A stretch of DNA of 52,922 nt from Parasulfuritortus cantonensis (GCF_004337445.1 NZ_SJZB01000026.1:1-52922); one strand, 5' to 3'; positions 23,865-30,983 are shown, counted from the first letter of the stretch. Numbers and translations are program-made. Notes: a model not told the origin generated them from the letters alone.

Positions 23865-24098
23865 TCATTCCAACCGTTCCACCCATACCTTGTGTGCCAT
23901 GCCGCCGCCGATGGCGTACCGGGTCTCGCCGCGCGCCACCACCATGCCGCCGCCCTGGCGCTGGCGCACGCTCAGCTCGCTGCCGACGTTGAGGCCCATC
24001 TCGGTCATCTTCTTGCTCAACCCGCTGCCGCCACGAAGGGCCACGACGCGCACGCGGGCGCCTTCGTCGGCCATGCTGAGCGGAAACGGTGCTGGCAT
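23865..24098 (-). CDS. feoA: FeoA-like protein, second copy
   Basis: A 77-residue SH3-like protein with the FeoA core KKMTEMGLNVGSELSVRQRQ and the GGGMVVARGETRYAIGGGMAHKV block. It has diverged more than the neighbouring FeoA, with a longer glycine stretch. The start at MPAPFPLS (24098, preceded by GAGG at 9 bases) is preferred over an upstream ATG (24122) that overlaps the previous gene. Tandem FeoA proteins occur in several proteobacteria; the division of labour is not known. Confidence 0.85.
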   Translation of the reverse strand: MPAPFPLSMADEGARVRVVALRGGSGLSKKMTEMGLNVGSELSVRQRQGGGMVVARGETRYAIGGGMAHKVWVERLE

Positions 24099-24108
24099 CG
24101 TGGCGGCC

Positions 24109-24474
24109 TCAGAGCAGGACACCGATCAGCCGGGTCGCGGTGCGCTGGGCCAGGACGCCCATCAGCGCCTTGCCGAAAGTACCGGCCAGGCCATCGGTCG
24201 CGGCCGGCCGGACACCCGCGCCGGCCGGCGCGGCCACGGCGTTCAGGCAGCCGTATCGTTCCAGTACCGCGAGCAGCTCGGCCTGGCTCTGGCGGGCCGG
24301 GTCGTAGTGCACGGTCAGGCTGCCGGCGTGGTGGTTGAGCTTGACCAGCTCGACGCCGGCCAGGGCGCGCAGCCCGGCGACGGCCCGGGCGGCGGTGGCG
24401 CTGTCGCGGCGGAAATGGCAGCCTTTCAGACGCAGACGGCCGGGAACGTGGTGCATGTACTTGATGGCGGTCAT
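24109..24474 (-). CDS. HMA2-like small protein of the ferrosome-like cluster
   Basis: A 121-residue protein that starts MTAIKYMHHVPGRLRLKG. The HHxPGRxRxK motif (His8-His9, Gly12-Arg13, Arg15) replaces the CxxC metal site of ordinary HMA domains, and the fold continues with GVELVKLNHHAGSLTVHYDP, a ferredoxin-like beta-alpha-beta pattern. A Gly/Ala-rich helical tail (TFGKALMGVLAQRTATRLIGVLL) follows. The same motif occurs in the large ATPase and in the protein at 28471, marking all three as parts of one system. It lies between the ATPase and feoA2 on the same strand. Metal binding through His is inference. Confidence 0.75.
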   Translation of the reverse strand: MTAIKYMHHVPGRLRLKGCHFRRDSATAARAVAGLRALAGVELVKLNHHAGSLTVHYDPARQSQAELLAVLERYGCLNAVAAPAGAGVRPAATDGLAGTFGKALMGVLAQRTATRLIGVLL

Positions 24475-24609
24475 GGTGCGTGACTCCTCTCGGTAAGAAC
24501 GGCGAACGGGGAGGTTCCTGCCTTCCCTGCTGCAATTCGGCATGATTCGGAATAATTCGGACTCTCAACTAAGGGCTGCGCAGGGCCTCGGTTCATGTCA
24601 CCTCCAGGC

Positions 24610-26736
24610 TCAGTGCAGGGTGGCGCCCGGGCCGTCCGCGCGCGGCCCGGCCAGGCCGGCGCCGGCCAGGGCGCGCAGCAGTACGGCGATGGTGGTGCCG
24701 TTGTGCAGTACGGCGCTCATCACCGGCGACAGCCAGCCCATGACCGCCCCGGCCAGGACGGCGGTGTTGACGCCGACGGCAATGTTGAAGTTGCTCTTGA
24801 TCAGGGCCATGGTGCGGGCCGCGACCTCGCGCGCATCGACCACCGCGGTGAGGCGGTCGTCCATCAGGACGATGTCGGCGGTGGCGCGGGCGATGTCGGC
24901 ACCGCGCGGCATGGCGATGCCCACCTCGGCCACCGCCAGGGCCGGCCCGTCGTTGATGCCGTCGCCGACGAAGGCCACCTTGCGGCCCTCGGCCTGCAGG
25001 GCCTTGATGATGGCGGCCTTGTCTTCCGGCGCCACCTCGGCATGCACGGCGTCCAGGCCGAGCTGGGCTGCCAGGGGCTTGGCCTTGGCCTGCTTGTCGC
25101 CGGTGATCATGACCATCCGGTCGATTCCGAGGGCGCGCAGGCGCTGCAAGGCGGGGGCCGCGTCAGCGCGCAGGGTGTCGCGCAGGGCCACCACGCCGAT
25201 GGGGCCGCCCTTGGCGCGCCCCTGGGCGGCGGCGCCGACGTAGAGCAGGGTCTTGCCCTCCTCCAGCAGGCGGTCGATGGTGGCCTGGTGGCGGGCGAAG
25301 GCTATGCCGTGGTGCTCCTCCAGGAAGTGCCGGCTGCCGATGATCACGCGCTTGCCCTCCACGTCCGTGGCGAGGCCGTGGGCCACCAGGTAGTCCACCT
25401 CGCCATGGCTGATGTGCTTGAGGTCCCGTTCCTTGGCCGCCTCCACCACCGCCTGGGCGAGGGGGTGGCTGGCATGCTCCTCCACCGAGGCCACCAGGGC
25501 CAGCAGGGCGTCCTCGGACAGGTGCCGTCTGCCCAGGGCCACCACGTCGGTGACCACCAGTTCGCTGTGGGTCAGGGTGCCGGTCTTGTCGAACACCATG
25601 GTATCCACGCCGGCCAGGTGCTCGATAGCGTGGCCGCCGCGCATCAGGACGCTGTGGCAGGCGGCGCGGTACATGCCGGACTTGAAGGCCATGGGCGTGC
25701 CCAGCTTGAGGGCGCAGGAATAGTCCACCAGGAACACCGACTCCAGGCGGGTCAGGTCGCGGGTGACGGCATAGACCAGGCCGCCGGTGACCAGGGTGAG
25801 CCAGACCCGTCGGTCGGCCAGATCGTCGGCCATGCGCTGGGTCTCCGAGCGGTTTTCCAGGGAGGCCTGGATGAAGCTGGCCACCCGCGCCGTGGTGGTG
25901 TCGGAACCGACCCGCTGGGCCTCGACGCGGATGCGCCCTTCCTCCACCACGCTGCCCGCCACCACCCGCTGGCGCAGCTCGCGCCGCACCGGCAGGTCCT
26001 CGCCGGTGACCGCGGCCTGGTTGACCAGGGCCGTGCCCTCCACCACGCGGCCGTCCACCGGCACCGTCTCGCCGACGCCCACCAGGACGATCTCGCCCAC
26101 CGCCACGGCGTCGCCGGCCACCAGTACCAGACCACCGTCCCGCTCCACCCAGGCCGCGGCCGGCTCCGGGTTGAGCAGCCTGCGCAGCAGCTTGTCGGAC
26201 CTGCGCTGGGTCTGATGCTCCAGGAATTCGCCCAGGGCGAGCAGGAACGCGGTGATGTTGGCGGTGTATACCTCGCCCCTCAGGGTCGCCAGGCCGATCG
26301 CCAGGGCATCCAGCACTTCCATCTTGATGCCCTGCCTGACCAGCGTATCGGCCCCGTCCGCCAGGATGGGGGCGATGTTGGCCAGGGTCAGTATCCGGCC
26401 CTGGGTCTGGCTCAGGAAAGGCATCACCGCCATGGCCCCGGCGCTGGTCACCATGGGTGCGATCTCGCCGGCGATGCCAACGCCCCCCGCCGATGCCGGG
26501 GCCTGGTCGGCACGGAAGGCGGCCAGCCGCGCCAGGACCGCGCCGCGGTCGGTCCGGGCCGGGTCGAAACTCACCGCGACGCTGCGCGCCCGGCGGTTGA
26601 TGCGCACGTCGCGCACGCCCGGCACGGCCTCCAGCCAGCTTTCCAGCCAGCCCGGCCGGAAACCCCGCTCGGCCAGGGCGGGCATGCGCACACGCAGGCG
26701 CAGGCCGGTTTCGTGCAGGACGACGAGACCGCTCAT
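24610..26736 (-). CDS. P1B-type ATPase with SCA motif (FezB-like, ferrosome cluster)
   Basis: A 708-residue P-type ATPase. The N-terminal domain opens MSGLVVLHETGLRLRVRM and resembles an HMA2 domain (no CxxC). Catalytic motifs are complete: VTGED (about 244), DKTGT with Asp383, HP (about 424-425), TGDK (about 546) and GDGIND (about 591-596). The metal-site motif in the sixth helix is SCA (340-342, in DYSCALKLGTP) rather than CPC, SPC or TPC. From family knowledge, SCA with a His/Arg N-terminal motif marks the P1B-6 group that includes FezB of ferrosomes. Neighbouring small membrane proteins and feo genes support an iron-loading role. A cobalt or copper exporter is less likely. Confidence 0.85.
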   Translation of the reverse strand: MSGLVVLHETGLRLRVRMPALAERGFRPGWLESWLEAVPGVRDVRINRRARSVAVSFDPARTDRGAVLARLAAFRADQAPASAGGVGIAGEIAPMVTSAGAMAVMPFLSQTQGRILTLANIAPILADGADTLVRQGIKMEVLDALAIGLATLRGEVYTANITAFLLALGEFLEHQTQRRSDKLLRRLLNPEPAAAWVERDGGLVLVAGDAVAVGEIVLVGVGETVPVDGRVVEGTALVNQAAVTGEDLPVRRELRQRVVAGSVVEEGRIRVEAQRVGSDTTTARVASFIQASLENRSETQRMADDLADRRVWLTLVTGGLVYAVTRDLTRLESVFLVDYSCALKLGTPMAFKSGMYRAACHSVLMRGGHAIEHLAGVDTMVFDKTGTLTHSELVVTDVVALGRRHLSEDALLALVASVEEHASHPLAQAVVEAAKERDLKHISHGEVDYLVAHGLATDVEGKRVIIGSRHFLEEHHGIAFARHQATIDRLLEEGKTLLYVGAAAQGRAKGGPIGVVALRDTLRADAAPALQRLRALGIDRMVMITGDKQAKAKPLAAQLGLDAVHAEVAPEDKAAIIKALQAEGRKVAFVGDGINDGPALAVAEVGIAMPRGADIARATADIVLMDDRLTAVVDAREVAARTMALIKSNFNIAVGVNTAVLAGAVMGWLSPVMSAVLHNGTTIAVLLRALAGAGLAGPRADGPGATLH

Positions 26737-26740
26737 GCCG

Positions 26741-26899
26741 TCACTCCGCCTTGCTGCCGTTCGCGCCGGGTTTGCCCAGACCGAGCAGCTTGCCGGCGAG
26801 ATAGACCAGGGCCGCTCCCGCCACGATGCCCACCAGCAAGCGGTCCGCCTTCAGCGGCAGCTGCCGGCGGGTCGACCGGGAGGGCAGGCCCGGCCGCAT
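26741..26899 (-). CDS. Small single-helix membrane protein, 52 residues
   Basis: A short gene between the ATPase and the next cluster member, easily missed by length cut-offs. It starts at an ATG overlapping the stop of the upstream gene (TGATG), so it is translationally coupled, and ends 5 bases before the ATPase start. The protein has a basic N-terminus (PSRSTRRQLPLKADR), one Gly/Ala-rich membrane segment (LLVGIVAGAALVYLAGKLLG) and a polar tail. The glycine pattern GxxxG-like and Ala-rich helix match the other small proteins of the cluster. No family was recognised. Confidence 0.7.
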   Translation of the reverse strand: MRPGLPSRSTRRQLPLKADRLLVGIVAGAALVYLAGKLLGLGKPGANGSKAE

Positions 26900-27255
26900 C
26901 ATTCGCCGGCCTCCGCGCGGATCTCGGCCTCGGCGTCATGGAAGCGCTCCTTCAGCTCTTCCACGCCGCCCTGCAACAGGCTCCAGACCTTGACCGTGCC
27001 CTTGATCGCGTTGCGCTGGACGGTCTCGTTGGTGAGCAGATAAGCGGCCGCGGCACCGATCAGCAGGCCCTTGAGGAAGCGGTCGTTGAACATGGAGGCG
27101 CTTTGCTGCCGATAATAGGGCGCGTACATGGGATAGGCCATGTGCGGCTGAGTCATGGCCGGCTGGCCCATGCCGGCGCCCTGGCCTTGTCCGCCGGGCA
27201 GCGCGCCCGTGCCAGGTTGTACAAATTGCCGGGAAGCGTTCGTGTGATGATCCAT
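26899..27255 (-). CDS. Small membrane protein with GAAAAYLLTN helix (ferrosome-like cluster)
   Basis: A 118-residue protein with a Gly/Gln/Met-rich N-terminal half (MGQPAMTQPHMAYPMYAPYY), a single membrane helix (DRFLKGLLIGAAAAYLLTN, about 59-77) and an acidic amphipathic C-terminal helix (GVEELKERFHDAEAEIRAE). The helix plus TNETVQ resembles the 27915-28487 protein (KGALVGAAAVLLLTNDSVQ), so the two are paralogues. This layout resembles YtxH-like and ferrosome-associated membrane proteins. Start fixed by GGAGTGACAA before ATG. Function is inferred only from context. Confidence 0.7.
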   Translation of the reverse strand: MDHHTNASRQFVQPGTGALPGGQGQGAGMGQPAMTQPHMAYPMYAPYYRQQSASMFNDRFLKGLLIGAAAAYLLTNETVQRNAIKGTVKVWSLLQGGVEELKERFHDAEAEIRAEAGE

Positions 27256-27279
27256 TTGTCACTCCAGTCAGTAATCGAT

Positions 27280-27567
27280 TCAAGTTTCGGGCGATTGGGA
27301 TTCGGTGGCCGCTCTGGTCTTGCGCGGCTGGCGCCTGGCCGGCGTCTCATCGGTGTTCTTGGCTACCGGACGCCGGACCGCCGGCTTCGCCTCGCCGACC
27401 TCGGCCACCTTGTCCAGCGCGGCCATCTCGGCCGTCGCACCGGGCTTCCTGCCCTTGAATAGACTGGCCAGCAGCAGGACCACGGCCGCGCCGACGACAA
27501 CGCCTCCTATGCCTTCCACGATGTTTTTCCTGACGCCGTGATGATGTTGGTGGCCCGGGCTAGTCAT
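27280..27567 (-). CDS. Small membrane protein with basic tail (ferrosome-like cluster)
   Basis: A 95-residue protein with a His-rich start (MTSPGHQHHHGVRKN), one Gly/Val-rich membrane helix (VEGIGGVVVGAAVVLLLASL, about 17-36) and a long basic, Ala/Thr-rich tail (about 55-95) that should lie in the cytosol or compartment lumen. It overlaps the end of the upstream gene by 8 bases, so they are co-translated. No homologue was recognised from sequence alone. The GxxVxxGxAV helix fits the repeated helix style of this cluster. Confidence 0.65.
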   Translation of the reverse strand: MTSPGHQHHHGVRKNIVEGIGGVVVGAAVVLLLASLFKGRKPGATAEMAALDKVAEVGEAKPAVRRPVAKNTDETPARRQPRKTRAATESQSPET

Positions 27568-27922
27568 GGGCTTCCTCCTCGACCCAGCGGTTCATGCCGT
27601 ACAACACGGCGGCCCCGACACCGAACATGAGGGACAGGCGCAGTACTCCCTCCTTGGCCACGGCGTTGGCCGCCGCCCCGGCGACAACGGTCGCCGCCGC
27701 GCTGGCGATGGCGGTACGGCCGGTGCGGCGCATGGCTTCGGCGAATTGGATCTCGTCGCGCTTCACGCGCAATGCGTTGTGCGCCGCGGCCGCCGACCCA
27801 CCCACCACGGCACCGACCAGCGCCATGCTGACCAGGGACTCGCAGGCCAGCGCCTCGGTGGGGGGCGACGCCGGCAGGTAGGTGCCGGCGGCCACGTAAG
27901 AAACGGGATAGAGGTCACTCAT
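27560..27922 (-). CDS. Gly/Ala-rich multi-helix membrane protein (ferrosome-like cluster)
   Basis: A 120-residue protein with three hydrophobic, Ala/Gly-rich segments (about residues 28-50, 72-90 and 96-112: LVSMALVGAVVGGSAAAA, AIASAAATVVAGAAANAV and LSLMFGVGAAVLYGMNRW) separated by a charged loop (VKRDEIQFAEAMRRTGR). Glycine/alanine-rich helices of this kind are seen in proteins that pack tightly in curved organelle membranes, which suits a ferrosome but is inference. The start at MSDLYPVSY (27922) is internal to a longer open frame; it overlaps the end of the preceding gene. Confidence 0.65.
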   Translation of the reverse strand: MSDLYPVSYVAAGTYLPASPPTEALACESLVSMALVGAVVGGSAAAAHNALRVKRDEIQFAEAMRRTGRTAIASAAATVVAGAAANAVAKEGVLRLSLMFGVGAAVLYGMNRWVEEEAHD

Positions 27923-28487
27923 CGCTCGTCTCCCGGGCGGCGCGGACCTTGTCCTTGGTCCGGCGGACACCGGTCTTAACCTTCTCGACGCCCTCCTCCA
28001 CCGCATCGCGACCCTTGACCGCACCACGGAACAGGGCCTTCTGCACACTGTCGTTGGTCAGCAACAGGACCGCCGCCGCCCCCACCAGGGCACCCTTCCA
28101 GAAATCCTTGTCGTCCAGGTCCAGCATCCGGGTCAGGCTGGTCAGGCCGCTGCCGCCGTTGGCGATCTCATCCATGACCTGGCTCATGCCGGCGCCGTGG
28201 CCGTGCATCGCCCCCTCCCCCGGCATGGCCCCGGGGGGCGGATAGCCCATTCCCTGGGGCGGCACCGGGAAATAGCCGTAGCCCGGCCAGTAGGCCATGC
28301 CGGGCGGCAAGGGGGGGACCTGATGCATGCCCTGCCCGGCCGCGTCCGCCTGGCCACCCGAGTGCACGCCTTGGCGGCCAGCCTGGCCCTGACCCCCGTC
28401 CATGCCTTCCTGTCCCATTCCGGCACCGCCACCCTTGCCAGCCTGGCCTGTGTCGTGCCCGGACATGCCGTTACCTTGTTCGTTCAT
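27915..28487 (-). CDS. Gly/Met/Pro-rich membrane protein (ferrosome-like cluster)
   Basis: A 190-residue protein in two halves. The first (1-110) is low-complexity and rich in Gly, Gln, Met and Pro, with aromatic motifs such as GMAYWPGYGYFPVPPQGM; the second has one membrane helix (FWKGALVGAAAVLLLTN, about 129-145) and a basic helical tail (EEGVEKVKTGVRRTKDKVR). The helix and following NDSVQ match the protein at 26899-27255. A strong site (AAGGAGTTTAGCG) fixes the start. Low-complexity, Met-rich segments are common in organelle-associated proteins; function is unknown. Confidence 0.7.
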   Translation of the reverse strand: MNEQGNGMSGHDTGQAGKGGGAGMGQEGMDGGQGQAGRQGVHSGGQADAAGQGMHQVPPLPPGMAYWPGYGYFPVPPQGMGYPPPGAMPGEGAMHGHGAGMSQVMDEIANGGSGLTSLTRMLDLDDKDFWKGALVGAAAVLLLTNDSVQKALFRGAVKGRDAVEEGVEKVKTGVRRTKDKVRAARETSDE

Positions 28488-28851
28488 CGCTAAACTCCTT
28501 TTCTCGTTGCGTGTTGCCCAGCAGGTGGCCGTAGCGGGCCAGCCATCGATCCATCAATTCGCCGGCTGAGGCGGTGTCGCCGGACACCAGGGTCTCCCAG
28601 TCCCGTGGATCGATCTTTTCCGGGTCGTACCGGATCACAATCGATGCCACCGCTGCATTGAGGCGTACGTCCTGGATGCCCTCCAGGGCATCCAGCAGCC
28701 TCTGCAGGCTCGAACGGTCGACGCCGGCCGCCCGACCCCACAAGGCCGAACCGAAGCGCAGGCGAATACGGCCGGGGAGGTGATGGACGATGGTCAGATG
28801 GCGACGCAGTTCCGGCAGGGCCGACAGGTCCAGATCGGTCACGCCCGTCAT
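28471..28851 (-). CDS. HMA2-like protein with HHLPGRIRLR motif, first gene of the cluster
   Basis: A 126-residue protein whose residues 23-34 (HHLPGRIRLRFG) carry the cluster's defining motif, followed by a ferredoxin-like fold (GIQDVRLNAAVASIVIRYDPEK, split here as GIQDVRLNAAVAS and IVIRYDPEK). No CxxC pair is present. It lies at the head of the operon, about 250 bases downstream of the Fur-like promoter, and overlaps the next gene by 17 bases. The fold and motif suggest binding of a metal or of the partner proteins. It may correspond to one of the Fez accessory proteins, though exact naming would need a search. Confidence 0.7.
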   Translation of the reverse strand: MTGVTDLDLSALPELRRHLTIVHHLPGRIRLRFGSALWGRAAGVDRSSLQRLLDALEGIQDVRLNAAVASIVIRYDPEKIDPRDWETLVSGDTASAGELMDRWLARYGHLLGNTQREKEFSDERTR

Positions 28852-29221
28852 GCCAGGCCAGCCAAGTAGCGGGACGCCGCCGACAAACAGGCGGACCCGA
28901 CACGCCGGCCATGGCGGCGCCCACGGGGTGGGAGTGCAAGCAAAGTGGGATGAGACATCGAGCCATCCAGCGTAGTGGGTTGTATTACTGGCTGGCTCGC
29001 CTGACGGCTGGCTGGCTGATCGAAATAGCTATTCAGACCTGCGGGACTTCTTGCGCCTGCCGCCATCGTCAAACGGCAGCTCGGCATTAGCGCCAAAGAA
29101 ATAATAACCATTCTCATTTCCATAAACAAGCCCCTGTCCGTATCCACTGGGGAACTGCTTACATGGGCGCCTCCCTAGTGGTCCTGGACACCTCCCGCCG
29201 GAGCAGCAATAGGCGCGCCGT
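28852..29221. other. Leader region of the fez-like operon
   Basis: The 370 bases between the HMA2-like gene and the small gene at 29222 hold the Fur-like promoter described at 29101 and otherwise no supportable gene. A hydrophobic open frame starting inside the promoter (about 29124) is regarded as coincidental because its start codon lies in the Fur-like box. The transcript leader would be about 240 bases long, unusually long for this compact region. Confidence 0.5.
29101..29129 (-). promoter_or_regulatory. Sigma-70-type promoter with Fur-like box before the fez-like operon
   Basis: On the minus strand, TTGTTT (29129-29124) and TATTAT (29106-29101) lie 17 bases apart as -35 and -10 elements. 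The spacer and -10 contain AATGAGAATGGTTATTATT, a strong match to the Fur box pattern. It is AT-rich in a GC-rich setting and directs transcription toward the HMA2-like gene at 28851 and on through the ATPase. Fur binding here would repress the operon when iron is plentiful. Confidence 0.7.
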
Positions 29222-29473
29222 TCAGTGGGCCGGCGTTTCCGCACGCTCCAATACTTCGACCAGGTCGCGAGCGTGCCGGCGCAAGTGGCCGTCCGCCTCG
29301 GGGTCGTTGGCGACCTTGTCGAACAACAAGATCGCCAGGCTGGCGGCACGCGGGCAGCCGGTCTCCATATGCCGGGCCAGGTGCGCCAAGGCGCCGGCGA
29401 CGAGGCGTGCCGGCGGTTGCTCGTCGTTTGGGGATGGCGTCGCGTCGACCGGATCGACAAGGTTCATTTCCAT
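29222..29473 (-). CDS. Small hypothetical protein of the Fur-type region
   Basis: An 83-residue soluble protein, mostly helical by composition, with an acidic N-terminus (MEMNLVDPVDATPSPNDE) and a His-containing C-terminal half (LARHMETGCPRAASLAILLF). The start at 29473 has a good site (CAGGAGTACCTC before ATG). It follows hemP on the same strand by 80 bases. No family was recognised. Confidence 0.65.
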   Translation of the reverse strand: MEMNLVDPVDATPSPNDEQPPARLVAGALAHLARHMETGCPRAASLAILLFDKVANDPEADGHLRRHARDLVEVLERAETPAH

Positions 29474-29553
29474 GAGGTACTCCTGGTTGCTGGCGGCTTG
29501 GACACGGCGCATGCCGCGCAGCCGGTGGATGAGCAGTCGAATTCCGCGCACGT

Positions 29554-29715
29554 TCAGGCCGTGAGAATGAGTTTGTTGGCATTGGTGATGCGCAACTGGT
29601 ACTCGCGCCCATCGTGCACGATGACCAATACCTTGGCGCCGGCGAACAATGCCTCGCTGCGATAGACCGGACAGGAGGGTTTGGACGGGATGCCGGTTTT
29701 TTTGGGATCGGACAT
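29554..29715 (-). CDS. hemP: HemP-like small protein, copy 1
   Basis: A 53-residue protein, easily missed by length cut-offs. The second half (SEALFAGAKVLVIVHDGREY then QLRITNANKLILTA) is the HemP signature: a Ser-x-x-LF-x-G, an IxHxGxxYxLRxT and a final NKLILT. HemP is a small cytosolic factor that activates haem-uptake genes in burkholderias and relatives. It starts 3 bases after the DUF2325 stop. A second HemP is encoded at 32496. Confidence 0.85.
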   Translation of the reverse strand: MSDPKKTGIPSKPSCPVYRSEALFAGAKVLVIVHDGREYQLRITNANKLILTA

Positions 29716-29718
29716 GGC

Positions 29719-30983
29719 TCAGTTCGCCTGGATCTCGGTCCGGCCCTCGGCCAGCCGCGCCAGGGCGGCGGCAAAGCTGGCGACCCCGAACTCTTCACCA
29801 GCACACACGGCTTGCCGGCCTGCTTGCAGTGCTGCTTGAGCTGGTAATAGGCGAGATGGCCGACGCAGTCGGTCGGGCAGATCACCGCGTCGGAACTGGC
29901 CAACAGGGCGGGCAAGCGGGACAGGGCCTCCTCGCGGCCGCCGTCGTGGTGGATCAGGCGCACGCCCAGGCGTTCCGCCAGTTGCCGGTATTGCGGCAGC
30001 AACGTGGTACGGCCTCCGACGCACAACACGCAGCGGTCGCGCAGCCCGGTCGGGCAGGCCGCGCATTCGCCCGCACAGGCGGACGGCTGCGCCAGCCACA
30101 GGCGTTCCAGGGCATCCCGCTCGCGCGCCGCCAGGGCACCCTCCTCGGCCAGGCGCGTTACCTCGCCGGTCGCCTGGGCCAAGCGCCGGTCCAGTTCGGC
30201 GTTGCGGGCGGCGAGTCGAGCCACGTCGTCGGTCAACGCCAGCAGGCGACGCGCCATGCCGGTCATGGCGACGCCCGACTCCAGGGCATCCAGGCGGACA
30301 CGCACGGCCGCGTCGACGCCATTGCGCCGGGCGGCCGAGGCGAGCTCGCCTTCCAGCTGGCGCAGGCGCGCGTCGCGCCGCGCCAACTCGCGGGCATGGC
30401 GGGTGTCGGCCTGGCCGGCCGCCTCGATCAGACGGATACGTTCGGCCTCCAGCCAGCCGAGGCGGCGCAGATCCGCGGCCTGGCCCGCGCCGATCTGGTG
30501 CGACAGCATGTGTACGTCGGCATAGACCGACTGGCGACTGGCGGCATCGCCCGCCTTGTGGGTCAGCGCGGCCCACATGGCACCCGCGATCTCGCCCCGT
30601 TCGCGGTGTTCACGCCACAGCGCCAGGAGCTGGTCCGTATCCTTGGCACCCTCGAAACGGCGTACCGCCGTTGCGTACTTGCGGTCCAGCCATCCGTGCA
30701 TGGTTTCCGAGAGCGGATTTCGCGTACATGAGATCGACACCGCCTCGACATGCAAGCGGTAGGCATCGAAATTGCGCCCGGCGAAGCCGCCCTTGCGCGC
30801 CAGTTTGCCGATCTCGTCCAGGCTCAAGCAGGTGCCGACCACCGGACAGTGGTGTTTGTCCTCCAACTCCCACAGCTTGAGGCGAGATCGCCCCCGCCTG
30901 ATCGTCTCGGTGACCGGGGGCGCCGTGTCGGGCGCACCGAACAGGTGCTGGATCGTGGCGCCGAGGCCGTGACGTTCACACAT
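29719..30983 (-). CDS. DUF2325 protein (one-base frameshift near the C-terminus)
   Basis: About 421 residues. The N-terminal part (MCERHGLGATIQHLFG, SRLKLWELEDKHHCPVVGT) and a long coiled-coil middle are followed by the DUF2325 domain (CVLCVGGRTTLLPQYRQLAE through CVGHLAYYQLKQHC). At the run CCCC (29784-29787 on the plus strand) the frame shifts: KPCVLVKSSG reads on into an unrelated tail, whereas adding one G gives KSSG-VASFAAALARL ending EIQAN at 29719, which fits the family. So the gene has lost one base in a homopolymer, or the assembly has. DUF2325 proteins often accompany HemP and iron-regulated porins in betaproteobacteria. Function unknown. Confidence 0.75.

Noticed and set aside
24610..26736. 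Copper or zinc exporter (CopA/ZntA)
   Set aside because: CPC and CxxC motifs are absent; SCA and a His/Arg-type N-terminus are found instead, and the neighbours are iron genes.
24595..27462. A 955-codon plus-strand open frame across the ATPase region
   Set aside because: It is antisense to the P1B ATPase and several small genes, is rich in Gly, His, Gln and Val as expected for shadows, and has no recognisable domain.
24109..28851. Magnetosome island
   Set aside because: The Gly/Ala-rich small membrane proteins recall magnetosome proteins, but no MamE, MamK, MamI, MamL or MamQ-type gene is seen. The ATPase and HHxPGRxR motifs fit ferrosomes better.
28848..29147. A 99-codon minus-strand frame with a hydrophobic start in the fez leader
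   Set aside because: Its likely start codon lies inside the Fur-like box, it lacks a ribosome binding site, and the tail is low-complexity.
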